9,148 nt of DNA from Lentimicrobiaceae bacterium (lineage in GTDB: Bacteria; Bacteroidota; Bacteroidia; Bacteroidales; Lentimicrobiaceae), in contig JAQVEI010000065.1 of NCBI GenBank assembly GCA_028697695.1, positions 1 to 9,148 of the forward strand, written 5' to 3'. A program made the translations under genes and the position numbers. The notes under the pieces are model-generated. The model saw nothing but the letters and a program-made list of their open reading frames with translations. It was not told the origin of the DNA and did not search any database. Within the stretch, counting starts at the first letter, position 1, and each line of letters begins with the position of its first letter. Of this stretch, positions 1 through 6,336 are shown one piece after another.

Positions 1-10
1 TCTCCATTGT
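1..10 (-). rRNA. 5' end of 16S rRNA gene (partial, runs off the left edge)
   Basis: Read on the minus strand, the window ends in ACAATGGAGA. This is the usual start of a Bacteroidota 16S rRNA gene, where the next bases would be GTTTGATCCTGGCTC, outside the window. The match is short, but the context is strong: tandem promoters, a boxA-like element and a leader hairpin lie just upstream in the right order and orientation. The exact mature 5' end is placed by analogy with E. coli 16S, which has about ten bases before GTTTGATC. That placement is an inference. Confidence 0.7.
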
Positions 11-45
11 AAAATAAAAAGTTAATTGTTCTCAAGATTTACTCT

Positions 46-72
46 GCTATCCCATATTCACATAGAGATAGC
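46..72 (-). other. Hairpin in the 16S rRNA leader
   Basis: On the minus strand GCTATCTC (65-72) can pair with GGGATAGC (46-53), giving an 8-bp stem with one G-U wobble and an 11-base loop. It sits about 35 bases before the 16S start. Hairpins in this part of pre-16S leaders commonly help processing or folding; that role is inferred here. Confidence 0.4.
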
Positions 73-99
73 TCCTGCTGCTTATTTTTCGTATTGCTT

Positions 100-115
100 C
101 AATAGTTCAAAGAAC
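100..115 (-). promoter_or_regulatory. boxA-like antitermination element of the rRNA leader
   Basis: The minus strand reads GTTCTTTGAACTATTG, which resembles the E. coli rRNA boxA (TGCTCTTTAACA) and the GTTCTTTGA motif I recall as common in Bacteroidota rRNA leaders. It lies about 90 bases upstream of the 16S start and about 35 bases downstream of the P2 start region, as expected for a NusB/S10 loading site. The core GTTCTTTGAAC (105-115) is also nearly self-complementary. Function is by analogy. Confidence 0.5.
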
Positions 116-154
116 TTCTTAAGAATCCAAACAGTGTTTTTCCGTTTGGGGCTG

Positions 155-184
155 CAAAATTACTAATAATTTTTAACTCTGCAA
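155..184 (-). promoter_or_regulatory. rRNA operon promoter P2 (start-proximal)
   Basis: On the minus strand a -33 TTG (182-184) is followed by exactly 19 bases and TAATTTTG (155-162), a full match to the Bacteroidota -7 consensus TAnnTTTG. A long A-rich stretch upstream (185-210) could act as an UP-like element. The sequence after the -7 element is GC-rich (CAGCCCC), and transcription should begin near 147-151, heading for the 16S gene. Confidence 0.75.
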
Positions 185-268
185 CTTTTTTTTAATCTTT
201 TTTCAAAAAACTTTTTCCCAATCCCTCTTTTCTCTCTCTCCCATCTCCCTTGCCCGCGATTGGGATTG

Positions 269-298
269 CAAAAGTACACCCTTTTTTATTCCGTGCAA
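269..298 (-). promoter_or_regulatory. rRNA operon promoter P1 (distal)
   Basis: On the minus strand TTG (296-298), a 19-base spacer and TACTTTTG (269-276) reproduce the same arrangement as P2, 114 bases further upstream. Both -33 elements lie in the same AGTTGCA context and both have A/T-rich tracts upstream, here 300-327. Two identically spaced strong promoters in tandem ahead of a 16S leader is the usual layout of rRNA operons. Confidence 0.75.
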
Positions 299-467
299 CT
301 TATTTTTAAACTTTTTTTGACTTTTTTACCGGCCATCAAAGTAGCACGTTAAATTACAATGACTTATATCGAAACTAAATGATTAAAATATGAGTAAAAC
401 CAACCCTTTTTGTTTGAATTCAGCACTTGTATGTCTATTAACAGGCGGTAATAAACGATAAAAAGTG

Positions 468-475
468 TACTTTTA
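468..475 (+). promoter_or_regulatory. Possible -7 element for the beta-barrel gene
   Basis: TACTTTTA matches seven of eight positions of TAnnTTTG and lies 23 bases before the ATG at 499. No TTG is found at the correct spacing upstream (446-448 is CGG), so this is only a candidate. The rest of 330-498 shows no better plus-strand promoter. Confidence 0.25.
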
Positions 476-498
476 CCCTTTCTTTTTCCAAAACAGCC

Positions 499-1089
499 AT
501 GTCAAAACATTCATTTTTTGTTGCGCTCTTGCTTTTCGCCGGCTTGTTTACTTCTCAGCAGCTTGCCGCACAAGGATATAAAAACGAGGGTAAGCCCCCT
601 TTGAAAGACCGGCTGATTGTGGGTGGCAGTATAGGATTTCAGTTTGGAGACATGACACTGATAGACCTCGCCCCCACCCTGGGATACCTGATAACACCAA
701 AATTTGAAACAGGCATTGGGGCTACCTATAAGTACTTCAGGATTAAAGATTATTTTTATGACTATACCACCGGTATTCAATATGATCTGAAATCGAATAT
801 CTATGGAGGAAGCCTTTACACCCGCTATGCTATACTGGACAATCTGTTTGCCCATATAGAATATGAGCGGTTGCTTTATACTTTCACAGATATTTATCTG
901 GTATCAGGCAATATCACCAAATCGCAGACTGAAGCCGTAGTGAACAGCTTTTTTGTAGGCGGAGGTTACCGTCAACTCATTTCGGGCAGGTCTTACCTAT
1001 ATATAATGGGTTTGTGGAATTTGATTGACGATCCTCTGTCACCTTACTCAAACCCGATAATTCGCATGGGCGTGGGTTTTGGCTTATAG
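499..1089 (+). CDS. Small outer-membrane beta-barrel protein, function unknown
   Basis: A 196-residue secreted protein. Residues 1-24 form a classical signal peptide: a short basic start, the hydrophobic stretch VALLLFAGLF, and likely cleavage after LAA (residue 24). The mature part is about 172 residues of alternating hydrophobic and polar segments rich in Tyr, Phe and Gly, for example IVGGSIGFQFG, TGIGATYKYF, IYGGSLYTRY, FVGGGYRQL and the final IRMGVGFGL. This is the pattern of an eight-strand OmpA- or OmpW-like barrel, with a last strand ending in a hydrophobic residue as BAM substrates do. I see no enzyme motif and no OmpA peptidoglycan-binding domain. It is transcribed away from the rRNA operon and ends directly against the convergent fucosidase gene. 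No clear Shine-Dalgarno sequence precedes the ATG. Barrel assignment is fairly sure; a substrate or role cannot be given. Confidence 0.85.
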   Translation: MSKHSFFVALLLFAGLFTSQQLAAQGYKNEGKPPLKDRLIVGGSIGFQFGDMTLIDLAPTLGYLITPKFETGIGATYKYFRIKDYFYDYTTGIQYDLKSNIYGGSLYTRYAILDNLFAHIEYERLLYTFTDIYLVSGNITKSQTEAVVNSFFVGGGYRQLISGRSYLYIMGLWNLIDDPLSPYSNPIIRMGVGFGL

Positions 1090-2424
1090 CTAATCCTCAT
1101 AAAAATGGCCCTGCCCCCGGTAGAGCGACAAAGGGCTGCCGAGGGTAAGCTTCACCACGGTCATTACCGGATCAAGCGCGGCATCGGGCAGTTGCAGGAA
1201 TATCAGACCGGGAACCTTACTCCACGATATTTTACTCACTTCCCTGGGCTCAACACTTTGGCCGCTACCCAATATGCTGGCATCTACGATATGGTTTTTT
1301 AGTCCTTTAATCATTACCGGCCCTTTTTGCTGACCACTCAGAAACAGGTACAGATGAAGTGAATCGGCGGATAAGGTTGTAGGTCCATAGAAATGACCGG
1401 CAGGCATACCGGCCCTGGTATTAAAAATAGCTTCATGGTTGGCATTTGTCCACCTGCCCATCTCGTGCAACAACTGTTTTTGTTCTTCGGGTATGCTTCC
1501 ATCGGCCCGGGGTCCAATATCGAGCAGGAGGTTACCCCCTTTGCCAATTACATCTGCAAAAATATGGATGATTTCGCTGGCCGTTTTGTAGTTGGTATCG
1601 TTTGGCTGGTATCCCCATGAGTCATTCATGGTCATGCACATTTCCCATACCGGCAAATCGGGACTGGCAATGGGTAAATGTTGTTCCGGAGTGGAGTAAT
1701 CACCATAGCCGGCCAGGCGGCCATTGATGATGGCTCCCGGATTATCGCTGAGCAAGGCCGCGCGTATACCGGCTGCCTCCCATTCCTCCGCACTGTGTTC
1801 CCAATCGCCGTCAAACCACCACAACTCCGGATGATATGCTTGGGACAGCTCCTGAAGCTGCCCACGCATAAAGCGAAGGTATGCCGCCCATTTCAACGAA
1901 TCATCATCTGCCGTGTACCGGGATGAATCGCGCAAAAAACCCGGATAATCCGGATGAGACCAATCAATCAATGAGAAATATATTCCCGCTTTTATTTCAT
2001 GCTGTCTGAGTGCCTCTATAAAAGGCGTAAGCAGATCCCGGGCGGCAGGGGTACTCCTAACCGTGCTTAATTCATTCATGCGGGTATCCCACAAAGCCAC
2101 ACCATCGTGATGCTTGGCGGTGATTACCGCGTAACGCGCACCGCTTTGTTTTATAAGTTCAGCCCATTGCTGCGGCTGATATGCCTGGGCTCCAAAACCC
2201 TGCAGTTGCTTCATGTAGTCATCGTAAGTAATCGTACCGTTGTGGAATGACCATGATTCAGAGATACCGTCAACCGCGTAAATCCCCCAATGAATAAATA
2301 TGCCCAGTTTGGCATTTTTAAACCATTCCATTTTTGAACCGGATGGCTGTTGTTGCGCAACAGACCACAAAGGAAAGCAGAGCAGGGCTGCCAGAAACCA
2401 TGCAATATTGTTTTTCATTTTCAT
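1090..2424 (-). CDS. Secreted alpha-L-fucosidase, glycoside hydrolase family 29
   Basis: Hydrolyses terminal alpha-L-fucose from glycans by a retaining mechanism. Numbering is from the ATG at 2424 (444 residues). Residues 1-23 are a signal peptide ending SVA; the LLC inside it is not a proper lipobox, so export to the periplasm or beyond as a soluble protein is likelier than a lipoprotein. The catalytic barrel spans roughly 30-335. Family motifs visible are GIFIHWG (sugar-binding His45), KHHDG (104-108), LWWFDGDW with the expected nucleophile Asp205, WEMCMTMNDSWGY (260-272, where Glu261 is a possible acid/base), and GGNLLLDIGPRADG (296-309). The remaining ~100 residues should be the beta-sandwich domain. 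An in-frame TTG at 2436 would add four residues, but ATG is preferred; a second ATG at 2418 is also possible. Only 33 bases separate the start from the pepD terminator, and no promoter match is visible there. No SusC/SusD genes are adjacent. GH29 is sure; the preferred fucose linkage is not. Confidence 0.93.
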   Translation of the reverse strand: MKMKNNIAWFLAALLCFPLWSVAQQQPSGSKMEWFKNAKLGIFIHWGIYAVDGISESWSFHNGTITYDDYMKQLQGFGAQAYQPQQWAELIKQSGARYAVITAKHHDGVALWDTRMNELSTVRSTPAARDLLTPFIEALRQHEIKAGIYFSLIDWSHPDYPGFLRDSSRYTADDDSLKWAAYLRFMRGQLQELSQAYHPELWWFDGDWEHSAEEWEAAGIRAALLSDNPGAIINGRLAGYGDYSTPEQHLPIASPDLPVWEMCMTMNDSWGYQPNDTNYKTASEIIHIFADVIGKGGNLLLDIGPRADGSIPEEQKQLLHEMGRWTNANHEAIFNTRAGMPAGHFYGPTTLSADSLHLYLFLSGQQKGPVMIKGLKNHIVDASILGSGQSVEPREVSKISWSKVPGLIFLQLPDAALDPVMTVVKLTLGSPLSLYRGQGHFYED

Positions 2425-2457
2425 TGAGTGAAACAATAAATCATTTATGCCCCTGAT

Positions 2458-2489
2458 AAAAATCCCGGCTTTTGCCGGCCGGGATTTTT
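2458..2489 (-). terminator. Rho-independent terminator of pepD, symmetric
   Basis: A perfect 12-bp inverted repeat (2458-2469 with 2478-2489) around an 8-base loop. The core is GC-rich (TCCCGGC/GCCGGGA), with five A's on one flank and five T's on the other. It lies 17 bases past the pepD stop codon and can therefore end pepD transcription before the fucosidase gene. The A/T flanks on both sides would let it work in the plus direction too, stopping read-through from the left, though no plus-strand gene directly precedes it. Confidence 0.88.
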
Positions 2490-2505
2490 AAACAAGAGGT
2501 AAACT

Positions 2506-3966
2506 TTATGCTTCGGGGATATTGCGAAGTATTTCGAGTGTAAGATCCCAGAATTTAACGGCGGTATCAATCTGCAGCCTCTCATCGGGCGAATGGGCGC
2601 CTTTGATGGTAGGCCCATAGGAAACCATGTCCATTTCCGGATATTTTTCACCGATAAGGCCACATTCCAGGCCGGCATGTATGGCCAGTACTTTGGGTTC
2701 AACTTCAAAGAGCTTCTGATAGGCACTTCGGGTAATTTCCAACACTTCGCTGTTCGGGTTGGGTGTCCAGCCCGGATAACCGTCGGAATGTTTTGACTTG
2801 GCTCCGGCCAGACTGAACACAGCCACCACCATATTGGCGATGTCGTATTTGGATGATTCTACCGAACTTCGCTGACTGGTGGTGATTTCAATCTGGTTAT
2901 CCCTGGTTTTCACCGATGCCAGGTTGGTGGAGGTTTCCACAAAGTTGGGGATATCGGCTGACATGGCCATCACCCCGTGAGGGCAGGCATAAAGTGCATT
3001 GAGCAGTTTTTCCTGGGTAGCCATATCCATCAGATAATCGGGCAGTTCATGCGCTTTTACCTGTATGTTCAGTCCGGGCTCGGTAACTTTAAATTCATGC
3101 CGGATTTTCTGAAACTTTTCTGCGACAAAGGCTTCAAAATCCTTTTGCAGCCTCCCGGGTACGGTAATTATGGCAAAGGCTTCGCGGGCGATGGCGTTGC
3201 GCAGGTTGCCGCCATCAAATTTTGACAGCCGCAGCTCGAAACGCCGGGTGCCTTCCCACAATATACGATTGAGTATTTTGTTGGCATTGCCCAGGCCCTT
3301 GTTGATGTCGTCGCCAGAATGCCCCCCTTTAAGTCCGGTAACTTTTACTATCATCCCATTTTGGCCGGCACCCACAGGTACTTTGCTGTAATTAAGAGAG
3401 ATAAGGGTATCAATTCCCCCGGCACATCCGATGAAGACTTCACCTTCATCTTCCGAATCAAGATTCAGTAAGATGGAGCTTTGCAGCAGATCAGGCTTTA
3501 AGCCGAATGCACCCGTTAAACCCGTTTCTTCGTCCACCGTAAACAGGCATTCGATGGGTCCGTGCTGAATGTCTTTTGACTCCAGTAATGCCAACTGAGT
3601 AGCCACACCAATGCCGTCGTCGGCGCCAAGGGTGGTGCCGCGGGCTTTAACCCATTCGCCATCTATGTATGGTTGTATGGGATCATTGTCAAAGTCGTGG
3701 AGGGTATCGCTGTTTTTTTCACAAACCATATCAATATGACTTTGCAGCACCACAGATTTTCTGTTTTCCATGCCTGCTGTTGCCGGCTTGCGAATGAGGA
3801 TATTTCCGGTTTCATCAACAATGGTTTCAAGTCCGTGTTGCTTGCCGAAGTCAACAAGATAAGCTGCTATTTTTTCTTCTTTTTTTGATGGGCGCGGTAT
3901 CTGACAAATTTCGTAAAAATAACGCCACATGGCTTCAGGCTGTAAGCCTTTAAATGGTGAATTCAT
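2506..3966 (-). CDS. pepD: Aminoacyl-histidine dipeptidase (M20 family, PepD type)
   Basis: A cytosolic dizinc dipeptidase that cleaves Xaa-His dipeptides such as carnosine and other dipeptides, feeding amino-acid recycling. The 486-residue length matches the family. All active-site residues are present with a constant offset of three from the Vibrio PepD numbering as I recall it: metal ligands His77, Asp116, Glu147, Asp170 and His458, with catalytic Asp79 and Glu146. They lie in the motifs SHIDM, LGADDGIG, VDEETG, LNLDSED and GAHSPDE. The lid domain is inserted at about 185-390 and contains GLKGGHSGDD (211-220), a typical motif of this subfamily. There is no signal peptide. The ATG at 3966 is preceded by a Bacteroidota promoter at 4004-4034, and a strong terminator follows, so it is probably transcribed alone. 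Confidence 0.95.
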   Translation of the reverse strand: MNSPFKGLQPEAMWRYFYEICQIPRPSKKEEKIAAYLVDFGKQHGLETIVDETGNILIRKPATAGMENRKSVVLQSHIDMVCEKNSDTLHDFDNDPIQPYIDGEWVKARGTTLGADDGIGVATQLALLESKDIQHGPIECLFTVDEETGLTGAFGLKPDLLQSSILLNLDSEDEGEVFIGCAGGIDTLISLNYSKVPVGAGQNGMIVKVTGLKGGHSGDDINKGLGNANKILNRILWEGTRRFELRLSKFDGGNLRNAIAREAFAIITVPGRLQKDFEAFVAEKFQKIRHEFKVTEPGLNIQVKAHELPDYLMDMATQEKLLNALYACPHGVMAMSADIPNFVETSTNLASVKTRDNQIEITTSQRSSVESSKYDIANMVVAVFSLAGAKSKHSDGYPGWTPNPNSEVLEITRSAYQKLFEVEPKVLAIHAGLECGLIGEKYPEMDMVSYGPTIKGAHSPDERLQIDTAVKFWDLTLEILRNIPEA

Positions 3967-4003
3967 AAATGTATTTTTAATTATTTTACAGTCATTGATC
4001 CCA

Positions 4004-4034
4004 CAAAGTTAGGTGAAATTTGCTGAACATACAA
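4004..4034 (-). promoter_or_regulatory. Promoter of pepD
   Basis: The minus strand shows TTG (4032-4034), a 20-base spacer and TAACTTTG (4004-4011), which fits TAnnTTTG fully. Transcription should start near 3998, giving a leader of about 30 bases before the pepD ATG. Confidence 0.65.
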
Positions 4035-4146
4035 CGAACACCTGCTTAAAGATTTGGGAAAAAGGAGTACGGATCAACCTGCATACCCGTTTCATCCAAC
4101 AGTAATTAAGCAGATATGATCAAATTTACAGCCCGAACCCCGTGGG

Positions 4147-4318
4147 CTATCTTCGGATGAGCTTACCTGCAGAAACTCCATCTGCGGAATGCAACTGATA
4201 CAGATACATACCAGAGGACCAATTGATTTCAGCTTTCCATATGAGGAAAGGTAGTGATTTGCCCCTGCAACTGTAAAAGGATGGCAAGGCCGGCAAGTAA
4301 TAGGTAAATACGTTTCAT
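4147..4318 (-). pseudogene. Collapsed type IX secretion cargo gene (signal peptide plus C-terminal sorting domain)
   Basis: On the minus strand an ATG at 4318 opens a 29-codon frame (stop at 4229-4231) that begins MKRIYLLLAGLAILLQLQGQ, a textbook signal peptide, followed by ITTFPHMES. Overlapping the end of this frame, in a different frame, codons at 4236-4150 read KAEINWSSGMYLYQLHSADG and end in AGKLIRR before the stop TAG at 4147-4149. The W-x-SGMYLYQL...GKLIRR pattern is that of the type A C-terminal sorting domain (Por secretion tail) that directs proteins through the type IX secretion system. The start and the end of a cargo protein are thus joined with the body missing and the frame broken, which points to an internal deletion. 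A promoter-like TATTTTTG survives upstream at 4342-4349. The identity of the lost passenger cannot be told. It could be mistaken for a short gene, but neither half makes sense alone. Confidence 0.72.
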
Positions 4319-4336
4319 ATGATTTTGATTTTTATG

Positions 4337-4355
4337 TATCCCAAAAATAGGGATA
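4337..4355 (-). promoter_or_regulatory. Relic promoter -7 element inside an inverted repeat, after rpe
   Basis: TATTTTTG (4342-4349, minus strand) matches TAnnTTTG and lies 24 bases before the ATG of the broken cargo gene. A run of T's covers the -33 position (near 4369-4371), but TTG at the right spacing is absent. The element is flanked by a 6-bp inverted repeat, TATCCC (4337-4342) and GGGATA (4350-4355), which could be an operator or a weak rpe terminator stem. No T-tract follows the repeat. Confidence 0.4.
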
Positions 4356-4382
4356 TATAAAGATCAAAAAAAAATAAAATAC

Positions 4383-5036
4383 CTAAACTTTATGATTTTT
4401 GAGCATTTTAATGGCGTGGGATGGGTTTTCTGCTGAAAACACAGTGTTTCCTGCCACCAGAACATCAGCTCCGGCCGCCGTAAGCAGTGGAGCATTTTCA
4501 AAATTAACGCCGCCATCTACTTCAATAAGTGCAGTTGAGCCGGTATCTTTAATCAGTTTCTTGAGCTCCCGCACCCGGCCATATGTACCTTCAATAAACT
4601 TTTGACCGCCAAAGCCCGGGTTCACCGACATAATCAAAATCATATCCACCTCTGTGATGATATCGGTGAGCATGACAATGGGAGTGTGGGGGTTTAAAAC
4701 CACACCGGCCTTCATGCCTAGTTCCTTAATCTGATTTACCGCCCGGTTGAGATGAACAACAGCCTCATAATGAATGCTTAGTGAATCTATGCCCAGGTCG
4801 CGGAATACCTCGAAGTAGCGTTCAGGCTTTACAATCATCAGATGAGTATCCAGGGGTTTTCGTGCCAGCCTGGCAATATCCTTAATCACCGGCATGCCGA
4901 AGGAAATATTGGGTACAAAAACCCCATCCATCACATCCAGATGAAACCAGTCGGCTTCACTCTGATTGAGCATTTCAATATCCTCACCCAATCTGGTAAA
5001 GTCTGCTGAAAGTAATGAAGGAGCCAATAGAGGCAT
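4383..5036 (-). CDS. rpe: Ribulose-phosphate 3-epimerase
   Basis: Interconverts D-ribulose 5-phosphate and D-xylulose 5-phosphate in the non-oxidative pentose phosphate pathway, in the cytosol. The 217-residue length is normal and the protein is a single TIM barrel. Visible family residues are APSLLSADF (5-13, Ser7 at the active site), FHLDVMDG (31-38, metal ligands His32 and Asp34), DTHLM (63-67, His65), MSVNPGFGGQKF (136-147, the phosphate-side loop) and IEVDGGV (171-177, catalytic Asp174). It has its own promoter at 5065-5095. No convincing terminator follows; the next strand-matched sequence is the relic cargo gene. Its place near rpoD and pnp follows an order I recall from other Bacteroidota. 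Confidence 0.96.
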   Translation of the reverse strand: MPLLAPSLLSADFTRLGEDIEMLNQSEADWFHLDVMDGVFVPNISFGMPVIKDIARLARKPLDTHLMIVKPERYFEVFRDLGIDSLSIHYEAVVHLNRAVNQIKELGMKAGVVLNPHTPIVMLTDIITEVDMILIMSVNPGFGGQKFIEGTYGRVRELKKLIKDTGSTALIEVDGGVNFENAPLLTAAGADVLVAGNTVFSAENPSHAIKMLKNHKV

Positions 5037-5064
5037 AAACTATAGATTTTTTAAACTTTATGGA

Positions 5065-5095
5065 CAAAAGTACAGGTTTTTTGCTTTCAGGTAAA
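5065..5095 (-). promoter_or_regulatory. Promoter of rpe
   Basis: On the minus strand TTTA (5092-5095, three of four bases of the TTTG consensus), a 19-base spacer and TACTTTTG (5065-5072, full -7 match). It would give a leader of about 20-25 bases to the ATG at 5036. Confidence 0.6.
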
Positions 5096-5120
5096 ATTTA
5101 TCCGGAGAAATAATCCTACA

Positions 5121-5310
5121 AAAGAATAATGTCACCCCTTCGGGCTTAAAGGGTGGATCAAATGCTTCCTCCAGAATAAGTCCACCCCTTCGGGGTTAGC
5201 CTGGAACAACAATTTTATTTATTCACTTGTAGAATGCAGCAGATGAGCCTGTTGCTTTCGGCTCAACGGCCGATAAAAACAAATCCCGAAGGGATGACTT
5301 TATCATAAAT
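5121..5310. repeat. Three copies of a short CCCTTCGGG hairpin repeat
   Basis: Two direct copies lie at about 5123-5148 and 5173-5198. The shared core is AGAATAA(T)GTC, A/CCCC, TTCGGG, then a TTA. A third, inverted copy lies at about 5281-5307 and reads on the minus strand ATAAAGTCATCCCTTCGGGA. Each centres on a 4-5-bp C/G stem around TTC or TTCG: ACCCC/GGGGT in copy 2, ATCCC/GGGAT in copy 3, and a weaker stem in copy 1. The C(TTCG)G form is a very stable tetraloop. The varying stems in copies 2 and 3 keep base-pairing while the sequence changes. The copies fill most of the 378-bp gap between rpe and rpoD (5037-5414), which has no coding frame I can support. I recall similar GTCATCCCTTCGGGATT-type intergenic repeats in Bacteroidota genomes; function unknown. 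Confidence 0.65.
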
Positions 5311-5387
5311 AAATTAACCCAATATTAGCAAAAGTTAAAATGGACACTTTTCTTGCGCAACCGGCTGTATACTGATTTGGCAGGGAT

Positions 5388-5409
5388 AAAAAAACGGGCT
5401 TTCGCCCGT
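5388..5409 (-). terminator. Rho-independent terminator of rpoD
   Basis: On the minus strand ACGGGC (5404-5409 complement), loop GAAA, GCCCGT (5394-5399 complement), followed by a run of T's (5388-5394). It has a GNRA tetraloop and begins five bases past the rpoD stop codon, ending the pnp-rpoD unit before the repeat region. Confidence 0.92.
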
Positions 5410-5414
5410 AATTT

Positions 5415-6278
5415 TTAACCAAGATAAGTTTTCAGGATTTTGCTTCTGGAAGTTTGTTTGAGTCTTCGGATGGCTTTTTCCTTAATTTGCCTCACACGTT
5501 CGCGGGTAAGGTCGAAGCGTTCGCCTATTTCTTCGAGCGTAAGCGGATGCTCACCATTTAATCCGAAATATAGTCTTACCACATCGGCCTCTCTCGAAGT
5601 GAGTGTTGACACTGCGCGTTCGATTTCCTTACGCAGAGATTCATACAGCAGTTCGGTTTCAGGTGTCGGGCCTTCATCGCTGCGCAACACATCGTACATG
5701 TTGTTGTCTTCATCCTGAACCAGGGGTGCATCCATGGATACATGGCGACCGGCATTGCGCATGGACTCCTTCACCTCATTTTCGCTGATTTCGAGCAGTC
5801 CGGCTATTTCGTCGAAGTTGGGTTCTCTTTCGTATTCCTGCTCCAGCTTGGCATAGGCCTTATTGATCTTATTGATGGATCCAATCTTGTTGAGTGGCAG
5901 CCTTACAATACGCGACTGCTCGGCGAGGGCCTGCAAAATGGACTGCCGTATCCACCACACGGCATAGGAGATGAACTTAAATCCCCGGGTTTCATCAAAG
6001 CGTTGAGCTGCTTTAATTAAACCGAGGTTTCCTTCGTTGATAAGGTCCGGAAGACTCAAGCCCTGATTTTGATATTGCTTTGAAACAGATACAACAAACC
6101 TGAGGTTTGCCTTAGTTAATTTTTCAAGTGCGGATCTGTCGCCCTGCTTAATGCGCTGCGCCAGAGCCACCTCTTCGTCTGCAGTAATAAGTTCTACCTT
6201 ACCAATTTCCTGAAGATACTTGTCAAGTGACGCGGTTTCCCGGTTGGTAACCTGTTTTGTGATTTTAAGTTGCCTCAT
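5415..6278 (-). CDS. rpoD: Primary RNA polymerase sigma factor (RpoD/SigA, Bacteroidota type)
   Basis: Directs RNA polymerase to housekeeping promoters, in this phylum those of the TTG-N19-TAnnTTTG type seen across this window. The 287 residues carry region 1.2 (about 14-48), region 2 (about 54-122, with core-binding [18 protein letters not shown] at 78-95 and the promoter-melting segment [13 protein letters not shown] at 100-112), region 3 (about 130-205) and region 4 (about 220-287). Region 4 holds the helix-turn-helix [20 protein letters not shown] at 246-265. Region 1.1 and the long non-conserved insert of proteobacterial RpoD are absent, which is normal for Bacteroidota. It starts 58 bp after pnp with no clear terminator between them, suggesting shared transcription. 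A weak internal promoter at 6290-6297 is possible. Confidence 0.96.
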   Translation of the reverse strand: MRQLKITKQVTNRETASLDKYLQEIGKVELITADEEVALAQRIKQGDRSALEKLTKANLRFVVSVSKQYQNQGLSLPDLINEGNLGLIKAAQRFDETRGFKFISYAVWWIRQSILQALAEQSRIVRLPLNKIGSINKINKAYAKLEQEYEREPNFDEIAGLLEISENEVKESMRNAGRHVSMDAPLVQDEDNNMYDVLRSDEGPTPETELLYESLRKEIERAVSTLTSREADVVRLYFGLNGEHPLTLEEIGERFDLTRERVRQIKEKAIRRLKQTSRSKILKTYLG

Positions 6279-6289
6279 TATTTTTCAAA

Positions 6290-6297
6290 TAAAAGTA
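6290..6297 (-). promoter_or_regulatory. Possible weak -7 element upstream of rpoD
   Basis: The minus strand has TACTTTTA, seven of eight bases of TAnnTTTG, 12 bases before the rpoD start. The TTT at the -33 position is poor. If used, the transcript would be nearly leaderless. This is the only promoter-like sequence in the pnp-rpoD gap. Confidence 0.22.
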
Positions 6298-6336
6298 GGA
6301 TAAATCTTGTTCTGAAAATTATGCTGAAAATTTCAG

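Noticed and set aside
217..267. Inverted repeat CCCAATCCC / GATTGGGATT between the two rRNA promoters
   Set aside because: Only 6-7 bp can pair at once with a loop of over 30 bases; not convincing as a structure.
334..342. Possible third rRNA promoter further upstream (CTACTTTGA on the minus strand)
   Set aside because: The spacing inside the -7 motif is one base short and no TTG is at 19-20 bases.
390..461. 23-codon plus-strand frame (MSKTNPFCLNSA...) upstream of the beta-barrel gene
   Set aside because: Short, without promoter or ribosome site, out of frame with the following gene, and with no known motif; a leader peptide is possible but unsupported.
511..855. 114-residue minus-strand open frame opposite the beta-barrel gene
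   Set aside because: It lies inside a gene with a good signal peptide and barrel pattern on the other strand and shows no recognisable protein features.
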